19,169 nt of DNA from positions 1 through 19,169 of the forward strand of contig JAUIKP010000009.1 in assembly GCA_030430725.1 (NCBI GenBank). Direction: 5' to 3'. Below, one piece after another: positions 7,161-18,267 of this stretch; position 1 is the first letter of the stretch, and each line of letters opens with the position of its first letter. This DNA comes from Nitrospiria bacterium (GTDB taxonomy: Bacteria > Nitrospirota > Nitrospiria > Nitrospirales > UBA8639). The translations under genes were made by a program, and so were the position numbers. The notes under the pieces are model-generated. The model had not been told where the DNA came from. It did no database searches and worked only from the letters and a program-made list of their open reading frames with translations.

Positions 7161-9296
7161 TCAGGATTTTGGAGTTCGGAACAAGGCAAGCCCCCGAGAG
7201 ATTAAATGATAGGGTTGTCCCCCTTTCAGCAATTTCATATGCTTGGGACTTTTCTTGTCAACGGGCACCGCAGTGTCAAACTCCAACTCCCATCGCACCG
7301 ATTTGGTGTGAGCAGGAAGAATGAATTCCACATCCTCATGATGGGCGTTTATCAATACTAAAAACGTCTCGTCCACAATCGGCCGACCTTGACTATCTTT
7401 CTCCACGATGGCATCCCCTGCGAGTCGTATTCCCAATGTCCTGAGCCCCATCTGCCAATCTTCATGCGTCATTTCTTTTCCATGGGATCCGAACCAGGCC
7501 ACGTCTTTCACTTCCGAATCCTCTACCCGGCGCCCTTGAAAAAATCTTCGTCGTTGAAACACCGGATGGGTTTTCTTAATCTCAATGAGCAGTTTCACAA
7601 AGTCCAGTAATCCGAGTTGGGATCGCGTTAGGTTCCAATTCACCCAACTCAACTCATTATCCTGGCAATACGCATTGTTATTACCCTGTTGAGTACGGCC
7701 CAATTCATCCCCCCCACAGATCATCGGCACTCCCTGGGACAACAACAAGGTAGCGAAAAAATTCCGGACCTGCCGGTCACGCAACTCCTGAATCGCGGGA
7801 TCATCAGTCGGGCCTTCCACACCACAATTCCAACTATCATTGTCATCGGTCCCATCCCGATTTCCCTCTTGATTGTCCTCATTATGCTTATGGTCATAGG
7901 ACACCAAATCCTGGAGAGTAAATCCGTCATGAGCGGTCACAAAATTAATACTGGCATAGGGTTGCCGTCCACTTTCTCCGTAGAGATCGCTGCTCCCGGA
8001 CCAGCGATTGGCGATTTCCCCGAGTAACCCACCATCTCCTTTCCAATACCGGCGTACGGCATCGCGATATTTTCCATTCCATTCCGCCCACCCGGGAGGG
8101 AAATTTCCCACTTGATAACCGCCTTCCCCCAGATCCCATGGCTCGGCGATCAACTTAACCTGCGACAACACCGGATCCTGGTGAATGATGTCAAAAAAGG
8201 CGCTGAGTCGATCCACATCATGTAATTCACGTGCAAGCGCGGATGCCAGATCAAACCGGAAACCATCTACATGCATATCATTCACCCAATACCGTAAACT
8301 GTCCATGATCAACTGTAAGGTCCGTGGATGTCGGACATTCAACGTATTTCCACAGCCGGTATAATCCATGTAATACCGTGGATTGTCCGGGGACACCCGA
8401 TAATAGGAGGCGTTGTCAATTCCCCGGAAGGATAGCGTGGGCCCGAAGTGATTCCCCTCTCCGGTATGGTTATAGACGACATCAAGGATGACTTCGATGC
8501 CCGAACTATGCAGTTTCCTGACCATGGACTTGAACTCATCAACCTTTTCTCCTCCACCGGGGAAGGCCGAATACCGGATGTCCGGAGCAAAATACCCAAT
8601 GGAGTTATACCCCCAATAATTCGTGAGGCCTTTTTCTTTCAGATAGAGGTCGTTGACAAAATGGTGAACCGGCAACAATTCCACTGCGGTAATCCCGAGC
8701 GATTGAAAATATTCAAGAATCGCGGGAGACGCCAAGCCTGCATATGTGCCCCTCAATGATTCAGGAACCTCCGGATGCCGCATCGTCATTCCCTTGACGT
8801 GAACTTCATAGATGACCGTCTGCTCCCAGGGAATATTCAGACGCTGGTCTCCTCCCCAGCTAAAGGCCTGGTCGACCACCACCCCTTTAGGGATGTTTGC
8901 CGCATTGTTTCGATCGTCGAATGAAAGATCGCCTGCCGGATCTCCAAGCCGATAGCCAAACATGGAATCGGACCATCGCACGACACCCGTCAAGGATTTC
9001 GCATACGGATCAATGAGAAGCTTCGCAGGGTTAAACCGGTGTCCGGCCTCAGGCTCATATGGCCCATGCACCCGATATCCATAGAGTTGGCCAGGACGCA
9101 CCTCAGGTAAATACACATGCCATACTTGATCCGTTCGTTCCTCAATGGTTATCCGGTGGGTTTCCTGGTCCTGATGTTCATTGTCAAACAGACACAGATC
9201 CACACCTGTCGCATTTTCGGAAAACAGCGCAAAATTGACACCCTGCCCATCCCATGTGGCACCAAGCGGGTATGATCGACCTGGCCAAATTCTCAT
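7161..9296 (-). CDS. glgX: Glycogen debranching enzyme GlgX / TreX-type isoamylase
   Basis: A 711-aa GH13 debranching enzyme that hydrolyses alpha-1,6 branches of glycogen or limit dextrin. An N-terminal CBM48-like domain begins at [20 protein letters not shown], and the barrel includes [11 protein letters not shown] and [14 protein letters not shown]. Catalytic residues by family comparison are Asp349 in [12 protein letters not shown], Glu385 in [10 protein letters not shown] and Asp457 in [32 protein letters not shown] is a hallmark of the GlgX/TreX group. I start at ATG 9296 ([12 protein letters not shown]), where homology begins and an AGGAG lies upstream; the longer reading to 9362 adds 22 unlike residues. 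It is divergent from treZ. In TreXYZ systems this enzyme supplies linear chains to TreY, so it may act in both glycogen turnover and trehalose synthesis. Confidence 0.94.
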   Translation of the reverse strand: MRIWPGRSYPLGATWDGQGVNFALFSENATGVDLCLFDNEHQDQETHRITIEERTDQVWHVYLPEVRPGQLYGYRVHGPYEPEAGHRFNPAKLLIDPYAKSLTGVVRWSDSMFGYRLGDPAGDLSFDDRNNAANIPKGVVVDQAFSWGGDQRLNIPWEQTVIYEVHVKGMTMRHPEVPESLRGTYAGLASPAILEYFQSLGITAVELLPVHHFVNDLYLKEKGLTNYWGYNSIGYFAPDIRYSAFPGGGEKVDEFKSMVRKLHSSGIEVILDVVYNHTGEGNHFGPTLSFRGIDNASYYRVSPDNPRYYMDYTGCGNTLNVRHPRTLQLIMDSLRYWVNDMHVDGFRFDLASALARELHDVDRLSAFFDIIHQDPVLSQVKLIAEPWDLGEGGYQVGNFPPGWAEWNGKYRDAVRRYWKGDGGLLGEIANRWSGSSDLYGESGRQPYASINFVTAHDGFTLQDLVSYDHKHNEDNQEGNRDGTDDNDSWNCGVEGPTDDPAIQELRDRQVRNFFATLLLSQGVPMICGGDELGRTQQGNNNAYCQDNELSWVNWNLTRSQLGLLDFVKLLIEIKKTHPVFQRRRFFQGRRVEDSEVKDVAWFGSHGKEMTHEDWQMGLRTLGIRLAGDAIVEKDSQGRPIVDETFLVLINAHHEDVEFILPAHTKSVRWELEFDTAVPVDKKSPKHMKLLKGGQPYHLISRGLALFRTPKS

Positions 9297-9501
9297 AAAA
9301 TTCTGCTCTCCTGGATGTGGGTTTCCGAATATCGAAAATAGCGGGGGACGATAATACAGCATATCTCAAAATGGAGCAAACCTAATAAGAGGTTTCTAAC
9401 GTTACATGTACAGTTCTTCAGCTTTTTGTTAAGCTTCCATTCGTCCCATTGCCCACCAGCCAACATTCTGATCGAAAAATACCAGCAGGGAGGAACCACC
9501 C
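9297..9501. promoter_or_regulatory. Divergent promoter region between glgX and treZ
   Basis: About 205 nt must drive both glgX (leftward) and treZ (rightward). It includes a small hairpin AAACCT-AATAAG-AGGTTT (9378-9395) and the 8-bp palindrome TACATGTA (9404-9411). I see no clear consensus -35/-10 pair and no larger structured RNA. The treZ ribosome-binding site AGGGAGG (9487-9493) is strong. Confidence 0.4.
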
Positions 9502-11379
9502 TTGGAAAAACTAAAGGCTGTAGAATGGCAATTAGAACTGGGCGCATCATGTATCGACGCCTCTTCTGTCGAGTTTCGGGTATGGGCACCCAAGGCCGAT
9601 TCGATGGCCGTCAAGATCATGGGACGTACCGTGGAACCGACTCCCCTCAGCCAGGATTCCTTTGGATATTGGCAAGGCACCGTGCAAGACCTTTCTTCAG
9701 GCTCCCGCTATCAATATGTATTAAATCACACCATTGAACGCCCTGATCCGGTTTCCCGATCGCAACCGGATGGTGTACACGGTCCCTCGGAAATTATCGA
9801 TCCTCTAGCATTTTCCTGGACAGATATCGCTTGGCGTGGGCTGCCCCTTGACGACTACATTATCTATGAGCTCCATACGGGCACATTCACACAGGACGGG
9901 ACCTTTGATGCCATCATCAGCCGTCTGCCCTATTTGCGTGACCGGATTGGCATCACCGCCATTGAACTCATGCCGGTGGCACAATGCCCTGGGTCCAGAA
10001 ATTGGGGATACGATGGAACTTTCCTTTTTGCCCCACAGCACAACTATGGTGGACCCGCCGGCCTTAAGCGATTGGTCAATGCCTGCCATACAGCCGGTCT
10101 CGCAGTGATCATGGACGTGGTTTATAACCACCTGGGTCCGGAAGGAAATTACCTTGGTGATTTTGGTCCATACTTTACCGACACCTATAAAACCCCATGG
10201 GGGAGTGCCCTTAACTACGATGGACCCGATAGTGATGCTGTCAGACATTTTATGATCAGCAATGCGGTCTATTGGATTCATGAATACCACATTGATGCGT
10301 TACGCCTGGATGCGATTCACGGCATCTTCGACTTCAGCGCCAAGCATCTTCTTCAGGACATTGGAGAAGCGGTTCATGCGGAGGGACAGCGGCTCAATCG
10401 CCAGGTCCATGTGATTGCGGAAAGCGACCTGAACGATGCTCGCATTATTTTGCCGCTCTCCCGGGGAGGGTATGGGCTGGACGGGCAATGGAGCGATGAC
10501 TTTCATCATGCCCTGCATGCCGTCCTCACAAAGGAGCGTAAGGGCTATTATGAGGACTTTGGACAGCTAAAAGATCTCTTAAAAGCCTTTCGAGAAGGCA
10601 TGGTGTATACAGGGCAATATTCTCCACATCGGCGACGGAAACATGGCAATTCCTTCAAACGATGCTCACCAACACAACTTGTGGTGTGCGCCCAAAATCA
10701 TGATCAAATCGGGAATCGCGCACAGGGAGACCGGCTCAGTAGCTTGGTGAGCTTTGAAGCCCTCAAAGTCGCTAATGCCACCGTGCTTCTTTCCCCGTAT
10801 CTTCCCCTCTTATTTATGGGGGAAGAATACGGGGAAACCGCGCCTTTTTTGTATTTCATCGACCACGGGGATCCTGCGTTAATTGAAGCCGTCCGACAAG
10901 GGAGAACCAGGGAATTCTCGGCGTTCGGATGGACGGATATTCCTGATCCCTATGCTCAAGAAACCTTTGACCGTTCTACCATTCATCCTAGTCTTGAAAC
11001 CAACCCCCAACAACATGCCCACGCGCAGTGGTGCCAGGCGTTGATTCACCTGCGCAAGTCTATACCCGCTTTAGGCACCGGAGCGAAAGGCCACAGAATT
11101 CAGATTGGGTCACATGCAAAAAGTCAATTGCTGATCATTCATCGGCGTGCCAAACATGGACCGGAGGCACTGGTCCTCCTAGGGTTTCACCACAGGTCCT
11201 CCTTGGCCTTGGTTAAAATTCCACAAGGGAATTGGGAATCCCGCCTGGATAGTGGAACTTTCACCGCCGACAATCAGGAAGAACTCCTGGCTCCCTCCAA
11301 CCTCACCGTTCAAAATGGGGAACAGGTCTCTCTCAAACTTCCATCCTATCCGGCCTGGATTTTTCTGAAATCCGACTAG
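9502..11379 (+). CDS. treZ: Malto-oligosyltrehalose trehalohydrolase
   Basis: A 625-aa GH13 enzyme that cuts the alpha-1,4 bond next to the terminal trehalose unit of malto-oligosyltrehalose, releasing trehalose; cytosolic. A CBM48-like N-terminal domain (VEFRVWAPKADSMAVKI) is followed by the barrel with YELHTGTFTQDGTFDAII, NWGYDGTFLFAPQHNYGGP and VIMDVVYNHLGPEGNYL, sequences very typical of TreZ. Catalytic residues by family comparison are Asp270 (IDALRLDAIHGI), Glu307 (VHVIAESDLND) and Asp401 (CAQNHDQIGNRAQGDR). The start codon is TTG, supported by AGGGAGG 8 nt upstream and by homology starting at once. It lies on the plus strand between two minus-strand genes and is separated from treY by about 4 kb, whereas the two are often adjacent in other genomes. 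Confidence 0.95.
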   Translation: MEKLKAVEWQLELGASCIDASSVEFRVWAPKADSMAVKIMGRTVEPTPLSQDSFGYWQGTVQDLSSGSRYQYVLNHTIERPDPVSRSQPDGVHGPSEIIDPLAFSWTDIAWRGLPLDDYIIYELHTGTFTQDGTFDAIISRLPYLRDRIGITAIELMPVAQCPGSRNWGYDGTFLFAPQHNYGGPAGLKRLVNACHTAGLAVIMDVVYNHLGPEGNYLGDFGPYFTDTYKTPWGSALNYDGPDSDAVRHFMISNAVYWIHEYHIDALRLDAIHGIFDFSAKHLLQDIGEAVHAEGQRLNRQVHVIAESDLNDARIILPLSRGGYGLDGQWSDDFHHALHAVLTKERKGYYEDFGQLKDLLKAFREGMVYTGQYSPHRRRKHGNSFKRCSPTQLVVCAQNHDQIGNRAQGDRLSSLVSFEALKVANATVLLSPYLPLLFMGEEYGETAPFLYFIDHGDPALIEAVRQGRTREFSAFGWTDIPDPYAQETFDRSTIHPSLETNPQQHAHAQWCQALIHLRKSIPALGTGAKGHRIQIGSHAKSQLLIIHRRAKHGPEALVLLGFHHRSSLALVKIPQGNWESRLDSGTFTADNQEELLAPSNLTVQNGEQVSLKLPSYPAWIFLKSD

Positions 11380-11474
11380 GTTCAGGCCAGGGCCATTCAG
11401 AACGGGCATAGGGATGAAGATCGCTCCCTCTATGTCCGTGGTGATCACTATCCCATCCTGATCGGGAAGGAAAA

Positions 11475-11504
11475 GTGAGAACCAAGATCTCACAGAAATC
11501 TTGG
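11475..11504. terminator. Overlapping alternative hairpins between convergent treZ and glgB
   Basis: In the 129-nt gap between the convergent ends of treZ and glgB, GTGAGA (11475-11480) can pair with TCTCAC (11488-11493), and CCAAGAT (11482-11488) can pair with ATCTTGG (11498-11504). The two stems share bases and are mutually exclusive. A T-rich segment is lacking on the plus strand, so this is a weak candidate for a bidirectional transcript end. I see nothing else in the gap. Confidence 0.3.
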
Positions 11505-11508
11505 GAAT

Positions 11509-13713
11509 CTAAACAGGCTTAAAAAAGACTGCGGCTAAAGGTGGAAGGGTAATCACCACGGAAAACGGTTGACCATGCCAGGGCATGTCTTCAGCCTGTA
11601 CCCCTCCAGCATTGCCCATATTGCTTCCACCGTACGCCTCAGAGTCACTGTTCAACAGTTCTCGATAATATCCCGAGGTCGGCACACCCATTCGATAGGC
11701 TTCTCGAGGAACAGGAGTGAGGTTCAGGGCACAGACCACAATATCTGAATGATTTTTGGCACGTCTGAAATACGTGAGGGTCGAATGGTCACTGTCATGA
11801 AGATCAATCCACTGAAACCCCGTCCAATCATAGTCAACTTGATGGAGCGCGGGTTGTGAGGCATACAATCGATTGAGATCGGCGACATACCGCTGAAGAC
11901 CCCGATGCCGCTCATATTCAAGCAGATGCCATTGAAGGCTATCATCATGGTTCCATTCCCACCATTGGCCGATCTCGCAACCCATAAATAACATTTTCTT
12001 TCCAGGATGACCCCACATGTGTCCATACAAGGCCCGTAAATTCGCAAATCGCTGCCAATCGTCCCCGGGCATTTTATCCAGGAGCGATTTTTTGCCATGC
12101 ACCACTTCATCATGAGAAAGAGGGAGGACAAAGTTTTCGGTAAATGCATAGACTAATCCGAAGGTCACGTTCTGTTGATGATATCGCCGATAGATCGGAT
12201 CCAAGCTAAAATAATCGAGGGTATCGTGCATCCATCCCATATTCCATTTAAACGTAAATCCTAACCCTCCGACATAGGTTGGCCTGGAGACCCCCGGCCA
12301 CGCAGTGGATTCTTCGGCAATCATCACAATACCGGGATGTTCCCGGTGAACCACGGTATTCAGCTCTTTCAAAAATTCCACCGCTTCAAGATTCTCTCTG
12401 CCCCCGAATTTATTGGGAATCCATTCACCGGATTTTCTCGCATAATCGAGGTAGAGCATCGACGCGACAGCATCCACCCGAAGCCCATCGATGTGATACC
12501 GGTCAAACCAACTGAGCGCGCTATTGATTAAAAAATTTTTAACTTCGGTCCGGCCGTAATTAAAAATCCGGCTATTCCATTCTGGATGAAATCCGAGCCT
12601 CGGGTCCGAATGGTCATACAAATTGGTCCCATCAAACCAGGCCAAGCCATGGGGATCCTCGGGAAAGTGCGCGGGGGCCCAATCCATCAGAACACCGATT
12701 CCGGCCTGATGGCAGGCATCCACAAACGCCATAAACTCCGCAGGGGTGCCAAACCGGCTCGTGGGGGCAAAATACCCAGTGGACTGATACCCCCATGACC
12801 CGTCAAACGGATGTTCCGTCACCGGCATCAGCTCAAGGTGCGTAAACCCCATCTCCTTCACATACGGAATGAGAGTTTCCGCTAATTCCGAGTAGGTCAA
12901 CCATCGAGACCCTTCCTCCGGAACACGTCTCCATGATCCCAAATGCACCTCATAAATGGACCAAGGCTGAGCGAGGGGATCACCGTGTTGCCTGGCAGCC
13001 ATCCATTCTCCGTCCTGCCATTCATAACCCGAAAGGTTACGGATAACAGAGGCCGTTTTGGGTCGTAATTCAGACGAAGAGGCGTAGGGGTCGGCTTTCA
13101 AAAACGGCGCGTCCCCATTTTGCGGTAAAATTTCAAATTTATACACCGCACCATCATTCATATCCGGAATAAATAACTCCCAGATTCCAACGCCTCCGCG
13201 GCTTCTCATCGGATGACGGCGCCCATCCCATTCATTAAAGTCTCCAACCACGCTGACCCGCTTGGCATTCGGAGCCCACACAGAAAAGTTGACACCTGGA
13301 ACATTTTGATGGGTACAAACTTGCGCCCCAAGTTGTTCGTAGGCTTTATAGAGCCTGCCCTCACCGAACAAATGTAAATCAAAATCTGAGATACACGGAA
13401 GAAAGGCATAGGGATCATGGCGTTGGCTGACTTTCCCTTGTCGATCGACGATGCGAAATTGGTAATCCGTGCCCAATGGATGCCCTTCCCATCGAGCTTC
13501 AAAGACTCCAGCAGGATGGACGAGCTTCATGGGAATAGGAGTGTTGCCATTTTGAGCAGAAAGCACCACCACTTCGGCAGCCTCAGGCAGGAAAGCCCTG
13601 ATGCAGACACCGGAAAAATCCCTCGATTCCCCACGATGAGGACCCAATACGGAAAACGGATCCCATTCAGTGGCAGAAACCAGACGTTGAAAACGATTTG
13701 AGAGCGTTGGCAT
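11509..13713 (-). CDS. glgB: 1,4-alpha-glucan branching enzyme
   Basis: A 734-aa GH13 branching enzyme that cuts alpha-1,4 chains and re-attaches them in alpha-1,6 linkage, forming glycogen branches. The full bacterial form is present: an N1 domain (1-115), then a CBM48 domain ([20 protein letters not shown]), the barrel, and a C-terminal all-beta domain. Catalytic residues by comparison with E. coli GlgB are Asp414 ([16 protein letters not shown]), Glu467 ([16 protein letters not shown]) and Asp535 ([16 protein letters not shown]). HEWN-type and [19 protein letters not shown] signatures are seen as [17 protein letters not shown] chose ATG 13713, with AAAGGA at about 10 nt; a TTG two codons upstream has the same site at about 4 nt and cannot be excluded. 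It is divergent from the lapA-glgC run, with under 60 nt between the starts. Confidence 0.95.
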   Translation of the reverse strand: MPTLSNRFQRLVSATEWDPFSVLGPHRGESRDFSGVCIRAFLPEAAEVVVLSAQNGNTPIPMKLVHPAGVFEARWEGHPLGTDYQFRIVDRQGKVSQRHDPYAFLPCISDFDLHLFGEGRLYKAYEQLGAQVCTHQNVPGVNFSVWAPNAKRVSVVGDFNEWDGRRHPMRSRGGVGIWELFIPDMNDGAVYKFEILPQNGDAPFLKADPYASSSELRPKTASVIRNLSGYEWQDGEWMAARQHGDPLAQPWSIYEVHLGSWRRVPEEGSRWLTYSELAETLIPYVKEMGFTHLELMPVTEHPFDGSWGYQSTGYFAPTSRFGTPAEFMAFVDACHQAGIGVLMDWAPAHFPEDPHGLAWFDGTNLYDHSDPRLGFHPEWNSRIFNYGRTEVKNFLINSALSWFDRYHIDGLRVDAVASMLYLDYARKSGEWIPNKFGGRENLEAVEFLKELNTVVHREHPGIVMIAEESTAWPGVSRPTYVGGLGFTFKWNMGWMHDTLDYFSLDPIYRRYHQQNVTFGLVYAFTENFVLPLSHDEVVHGKKSLLDKMPGDDWQRFANLRALYGHMWGHPGKKMLFMGCEIGQWWEWNHDDSLQWHLLEYERHRGLQRYVADLNRLYASQPALHQVDYDWTGFQWIDLHDSDHSTLTYFRRAKNHSDIVVCALNLTPVPREAYRMGVPTSGYYRELLNSDSEAYGGSNMGNAGGVQAEDMPWHGQPFSVVITLPPLAAVFFKPV

Positions 13714-13732
13714 TGCCAATGAGTCCTTTCTG

Positions 13733-13744
13733 TGTTAATTAACA
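13733..13744. promoter_or_regulatory. 12-bp perfect palindrome between divergent glgB and lapA-glgC
   Basis: TGTTAATTAACA is a perfect 12-bp palindrome in the middle of the 56-nt gap between the glgB start (leftward) and the lapA start (rightward). The gap is AT-rich and must hold control elements for both directions. A symmetric site here is well placed for one regulator to control both glycogen transcripts. No regulator is identified. Confidence 0.4.
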
Positions 13745-13769
13745 ATATCCTAATATAACAAAAGGGACT

Positions 13770-14051
13770 ATGTATTCTGCACTATTGGCGTTGCTGCTTC
13801 TATTATTTTTTGCGGTCGCCTTTTCCATACAAAACTCCGAACCCATAATTCTGAACTTTTTTTCCTGGACCTTTCAAGGGTCCCGGGCTCTCATGTTGCT
13901 CACGGCGTTGGCGTTAGGTGTCGGGCTGACCGTTCTGGCTGCATTGCCCATCTACATAAAAAAAATCCGCTTGATTGCCAAGCAACAAAAAACGATTACG
14001 ACACTGGAACGATCCGTCGCCGAGTCCACCAATCCTCCGTCCAACACCTAA
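13770..14051 (+). CDS. LapA/DUF1049-type small membrane protein
   Basis: A 93-aa protein with two transmembrane helices (about 3-22 and 39-62), joined by a short segment with the DUF1049 pattern SIQNSEPIILNFFSWTFQGS (the usual Q-N...V.l.f...), and a short C-terminal coiled coil (IAKQQKTITTLERSVAES). The family includes E. coli LapA (YciS), which works with LapB in control of LPS synthesis; most members are uncharacterised. AAAGGG lies 3 nt before the ATG. The stop is only 6 nt from the glgC start, so the two are almost certainly co-transcribed. A functional link to glycogen synthesis is not known; membrane tethering would be a guess. Confidence 0.8.
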   Translation: MYSALLALLLLLFFAVAFSIQNSEPIILNFFSWTFQGSRALMLLTALALGVGLTVLAALPIYIKKIRLIAKQQKTITTLERSVAESTNPPSNT

Positions 14052-14057
14052 ATCTGT

Positions 14058-15350
14058 ATGAAAAGCCCTTCCGGACCTCGACACAAAAAAATCATCGAAC
14101 GGACGCCCCAGAAAATTCTGGCCATGATCATGGCCGGTGGCAAAGGCGAACGGCTCATGCCGTTAACGGAACAACGAAGTAAGCCGTCCGTACCTTTTGC
14201 CGGTACCTATCGCATTGTCGATTTCGTCCTCAGCAATTTTATTAATTCCGGCATCCAGTCCATGTATGTTCTGGTCCAATACCGTTCACAATCCTTGATT
14301 GAACACCTGAGAAGGGCCTGGCGTTTTGGCGGCACCAACCGTCAAAACTTTATAACGGTCGTCCCTCCCCAGATGAAGGGACGAGGTAAGTGGTATGAAG
14401 GAACGGCGGATGCCGTTTATCAGAATATTAACCTCATCCAGGACTTTGCACCAGGATTGGTGGCTGTCTTCGGAGCCGATCATATTTACCGGATGGATGT
14501 GCGACAGATGGTCCAATTTCATCTAGACCAAGAAGCGGATGTGACCGTCGCATCGCTTCCGGTTCCGATTCAGGCAGCAAAGGGGTTCGGAATCGTCGAA
14601 GTCAATGCCGACCATCAAATTATCGGATTTGAGGAAAAGCCGGCCTCCCCCAAACCCATGCCTGAAAATTCCGGGATGGCGTTTAGTTCAATGGGAAATT
14701 ATATTTTTAACGCCGACATTCTTGTGAAAATCCTGGAACAGGATGCCAGCCAAGCCGGGACACACGATTTTGGCCGGAACATTATTCCATCCCTCATCAA
14801 ATCGCACCGGGTCCTCGCCTATGACTTCATGGACAATGTGGTTCCCGGGATTCACCCGTATGAAGAATGGGGGTACTGGCGCGATGTGGGAACGCTGGAG
14901 GCCTATTGGCAAGCGAACATGGATATTTTGGGGGAATCCCCGGTCCTTGACTTACGAAATGTCAAATGGCCGATTCTGACCGATGCGTCGGTTGAACCCG
15001 TTGCCAGTCTCGTCCGATCCCACATGGATGATGCCATGGTCGGCCAAGGCAGTCTCGTCGTAGACAGTACGGTGAAACGTTCCATTATTGGACGCAATGT
15101 TAGAATTGGAGAAGGCTGTACCATTGAAGAATCGATTATTCTTGACGGGACACTCATTGGCTCCAATTGCCATCTCCACCGATGTATCATTGACCGATTT
15201 AACATTATTTCGTCCGGAACCACACTTGGGGACAAACACGGACGAGACAGTCGACGATCCGCAGCCGGGAAACTCGGCCTCACTCTCTTCCCTCGTGGGC
15301 AATCGTATGGCGGACGGGCCATTCATTCCTCACCCTCCTCTTTAACATAA
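14058..15350 (+). CDS. glgC: Glucose-1-phosphate adenylyltransferase (ADP-glucose pyrophosphorylase)
   Basis: A 430-aa enzyme that makes ADP-glucose from ATP and glucose-1-phosphate, the committed step of bacterial glycogen synthesis. The nucleotide-binding motif is [20 protein letters not shown] (22-41). [23 protein letters not shown] (catalytic Asp about 141), GFEEKP (Lys194, the glucose-1-phosphate contact) and YWRDVGTL are all typical. The C-terminal left-handed beta-helix is visible as isoleucine-rich hexapeptide repeats ([20 protein letters not shown]), as needed for tetramer and allosteric contacts. No ribosome-binding site is obvious before the ATG, which fits translational coupling to lapA 6 nt upstream. 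About 20 residues precede the motif. No glgA lies nearby in this window. Confidence 0.95.
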   Translation: MKSPSGPRHKKIIERTPQKILAMIMAGGKGERLMPLTEQRSKPSVPFAGTYRIVDFVLSNFINSGIQSMYVLVQYRSQSLIEHLRRAWRFGGTNRQNFITVVPPQMKGRGKWYEGTADAVYQNINLIQDFAPGLVAVFGADHIYRMDVRQMVQFHLDQEADVTVASLPVPIQAAKGFGIVEVNADHQIIGFEEKPASPKPMPENSGMAFSSMGNYIFNADILVKILEQDASQAGTHDFGRNIIPSLIKSHRVLAYDFMDNVVPGIHPYEEWGYWRDVGTLEAYWQANMDILGESPVLDLRNVKWPILTDASVEPVASLVRSHMDDAMVGQGSLVVDSTVKRSIIGRNVRIGEGCTIEESIILDGTLIGSNCHLHRCIIDRFNIISSGTTLGDKHGRDSRRSAAGKLGLTLFPRGQSYGGRAIHSSPSSLT

Positions 15351-15360
15351 AGGAGGGAGC

Positions 15361-18267
15361 ATGACTCCTCTGCCTCTGCACATTCCGCTCTCGACCTATC
15401 GCCTGCAATTTAATGCGTCATTCACATTCCAGGACGCCTCTCGCATTCTCCCGTATCTTTCTCAACTTGGCATTACCGACTGTTACGCCTCTCCCTATCT
15501 AAAAGCCACTCCAGGGAGTACTCATGGATACGACGTGGTCGATCCCACGGCATTAAATCCTGAGATCGGGACGGAAGCCGATTATCAGGCATTTATCCAA
15601 GCACTCCACCAACATAACATGGGTCAAATTCTGGACGTTGTCCCGAATCATATGGGAATAGCCGCGTCGACGAATCTTTGGTGGCAGGATGTCTTGGAAA
15701 ATGGTCCTTCCTCACATTATGCCACATTTTTCGATATTGACTGGACACCGGTAAAACCGGAATTAGAAAACAAGGTGCTTCTTCCCATTCTCGGAGATCA
15801 ATACGGCATTGTTCTCGAGAACCAGGAAATCATCCTCCACTATGACGACGGACAATTTTTCCTCACCTACTATGAAAATCGTCTACCTGTTGATCCCTGC
15901 ACGTGGAGTATCATTCTGACCTTCAGGCAAGACACCCTCACCCAAAGCCTGGAAGATTCTAATCCGCACTTACATGAATACCAAAGCATTATCACCGCTC
16001 TTTCCCATTTACCGGCCAGAACCGAGACGGAAGCCGAGCGGGTTGCCGAACGATACCGGGAGAAAGAGGTGATTCGCCGCCGCCTCTCCACGGTGATTGC
16101 CGACAATTCAACTATTCGCGATTTTCTGCTGGAGAATATTCGGTTACTGAATGGCATGAAGAACTGCCCCCGCACATTCGATGTCCTCGACCGCCTGGTG
16201 AGCCACCAGGCCTATCGCCTGGCCTATTGGCGGGTCGCCGCCGAAGAAATAAATTACCGCCGATTCTTTGACATCAACCAATTGGCGGCCATTCGCATGG
16301 AGCAACCGGAGGTCTTCCAGGCGGCCCATCAAAAAATATTTGAATTATTAACATCCGGTGCCGTAAATGGACTGCGAATTGATCATGTCGACGGGCTGTA
16401 TAATCCAAGAGCCTTTCTGGCCCAATGGCAACAATGGGCGGCTGAACACATGGAGGTTCAAGCCGACACCCAAGGCCGCTCCCTCTATCTCCTCGTTGAA
16501 AAAATCCTGGGTACAGAGGAACATCTCACTCCCGATTGGCTGTGCCATGGCACAACTGGATATGACTACCTAGCCCTCGTCAATCAATTATTCATCCAGG
16601 AAACCCACCAACGACAGATCGAACAGATCTACAGCCGATTTACCAAACAGTCGCTCCAATATGACGATCTGATCTACGACTGCAAAAATCTCATTATGAC
16701 CAGCTCCATGTCAGGAGAACTCAATGCTTTGGGCCATCAGCTGAATGTCCTCTCCGAGCGAAACCGGCGCTCACGGGACTTTACGCTCAATAGTCTGATC
16801 CATGCGATCCGCGAAATCATTGCCTGTTTCCCGGTGTATCGAACCTATATCGGACCCGACCCTTCCGAAGGCGTCCTGGATCGTGATCGCGCGTATATTC
16901 GGCTCGCGGTGGCCCGAGCTAAACGGCGCAATCCTGCCATCAGCAACCTGGTCTTCGATTTTATCCGCGATCTCCTCTTGAGAATTCCACAGAATTCACC
17001 GGATCTTGATTGGGAGGTGATTCGCCCATTTGTCATGAAATTCCAGCAAACAACCAGCCCGGTCACCGCGAAAGGCGTTGAAGATACCGCCTTCTATTGT
17101 TACAACCGCCTCACATCTCTCAATGAAGTCGGCGGTGAGCCGCAACACTTTGGGGTCTCGCTAACAACCTTTCACCAATACATGCAGGATCGGGCCGTTC
17201 AATGGCCAGCAAGTCTCTCCTCCACATCCACGCATGACACCAAACGCAGCGAGGATGTCCGGGCCCGAATCAATGTGTTGTCGGAAATCCCCAAAGAATG
17301 GCGGCAGCACCTTAGGACCTGGAATCGGCTGAACAAAAAGGCCAAACAAAAACTCAATGATCAACTGGCACCGAGCTTGAATGAAGAATATTTGATTTAC
17401 CAGACACTGCTTGGCACCTGGCCATTGTATGGGCTCTCGGAACCGGCTCAACCTCATTTCTTGAGGCGCATGCAGGGATATATGGTTAAAGCCTTACGGG
17501 AAGCGAAAGTAAACACCAGCTGGTTAAACCCCGATGAAGCCTGGGAAACCGCCGTCGGGGAATTTCTTTCCCGCATTCTTTCTCTCAGGCCTTCTAATGT
17601 TTTTCTTCAAGATTTCATCCCCTTTCAACAACGCATTTCCAAATATGGCATCTACAATTCTCTGAGTCAGGTCCTTATTAAAATTCTTGCTCCCGGTGTC
17701 CCCGATTTTTATCAAGGCACGGAGCTTTGGGATTTCAGTCTGGTCGACCCAGACAACCGACAACCCGTGGATTACCCTCTCAGACAACAACGGCTCTCCG
17801 AACTCCAACACTTGCAACAGACCATTGCCCCTCTCGACCTGGCCCACACGTTATTACAGGACGCGGAAAGCGGCCTGATCAAAATGTATTTGACCACAAC
17901 CGCGCTTCATATCCGGAAGAGCCATCCTCCCCTGTTTCTGGAAGGATCGTATCTTCCCCTTGAATTCAAGGGGGAACAGGCCCATCATGTGTGCGGATTT
18001 ATGAGACAACATCACTCACATACCTGTTTGGTCATATTCCCACGACTGCTAACGACTCTCATCACCGACCAGACCATCAGTCCGCTCGGCGAATCCATAT
18101 GGGGACAAACTTCGATGCGGCTCCCTCCGGAATTCGAGACCCGCTCGTTTCGCAATCTCTTGACCCAAGAAATTGTCACTCCACAAAACAGCCTGAGCAT
18201 GGTAGGATTCCCTCTAGGAATCCTTTTTCAACATTTTCCTTTTGCCCTATTGGAGCCCGTCTCATGA
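15361..18267 (+). CDS. treY: Malto-oligosyltrehalose synthase
   Basis: A 968-aa GH13 enzyme that converts the reducing-end alpha-1,4 bond of a maltodextrin to an alpha,alpha-1,1 bond, the first step of TreYZ trehalose synthesis. The N-terminus [18 protein letters not shown], then [19 protein letters not shown] and DVVPNHMGI, are diagnostic for TreY. Catalytic residues by family comparison are Asp341 ([15 protein letters not shown]), Glu380 ([10 protein letters not shown]) and Asp626 ([17 protein letters not shown]). [14 protein letters not shown] and [20 protein letters not shown] are also family signatures. The length is in the upper part of the family range (many are 700-850 aa), with the extra sequence mostly before the nucleophile. 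AGGAGGG lies 3-4 nt before the ATG, and the gene begins 10 nt after glgC. The stop overlaps the next gene by ATGA. Confidence 0.96.
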   Translation: MTPLPLHIPLSTYRLQFNASFTFQDASRILPYLSQLGITDCYASPYLKATPGSTHGYDVVDPTALNPEIGTEADYQAFIQALHQHNMGQILDVVPNHMGIAASTNLWWQDVLENGPSSHYATFFDIDWTPVKPELENKVLLPILGDQYGIVLENQEIILHYDDGQFFLTYYENRLPVDPCTWSIILTFRQDTLTQSLEDSNPHLHEYQSIITALSHLPARTETEAERVAERYREKEVIRRRLSTVIADNSTIRDFLLENIRLLNGMKNCPRTFDVLDRLVSHQAYRLAYWRVAAEEINYRRFFDINQLAAIRMEQPEVFQAAHQKIFELLTSGAVNGLRIDHVDGLYNPRAFLAQWQQWAAEHMEVQADTQGRSLYLLVEKILGTEEHLTPDWLCHGTTGYDYLALVNQLFIQETHQRQIEQIYSRFTKQSLQYDDLIYDCKNLIMTSSMSGELNALGHQLNVLSERNRRSRDFTLNSLIHAIREIIACFPVYRTYIGPDPSEGVLDRDRAYIRLAVARAKRRNPAISNLVFDFIRDLLLRIPQNSPDLDWEVIRPFVMKFQQTTSPVTAKGVEDTAFYCYNRLTSLNEVGGEPQHFGVSLTTFHQYMQDRAVQWPASLSSTSTHDTKRSEDVRARINVLSEIPKEWRQHLRTWNRLNKKAKQKLNDQLAPSLNEEYLIYQTLLGTWPLYGLSEPAQPHFLRRMQGYMVKALREAKVNTSWLNPDEAWETAVGEFLSRILSLRPSNVFLQDFIPFQQRISKYGIYNSLSQVLIKILAPGVPDFYQGTELWDFSLVDPDNRQPVDYPLRQQRLSELQHLQQTIAPLDLAHTLLQDAESGLIKMYLTTTALHIRKSHPPLFLEGSYLPLEFKGEQAHHVCGFMRQHHSHTCLVIFPRLLTTLITDQTISPLGESIWGQTSMRLPPEFETRSFRNLLTQEIVTPQNSLSMVGFPLGILFQHFPFALLEPVS

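Noticed and set aside
9297..9362. 22-residue N-terminal extension of GlgX
   Set aside because: The family match begins at [12 protein letters not shown]; the extension has no similarity and ATG 9296 has an AGGAG upstream.
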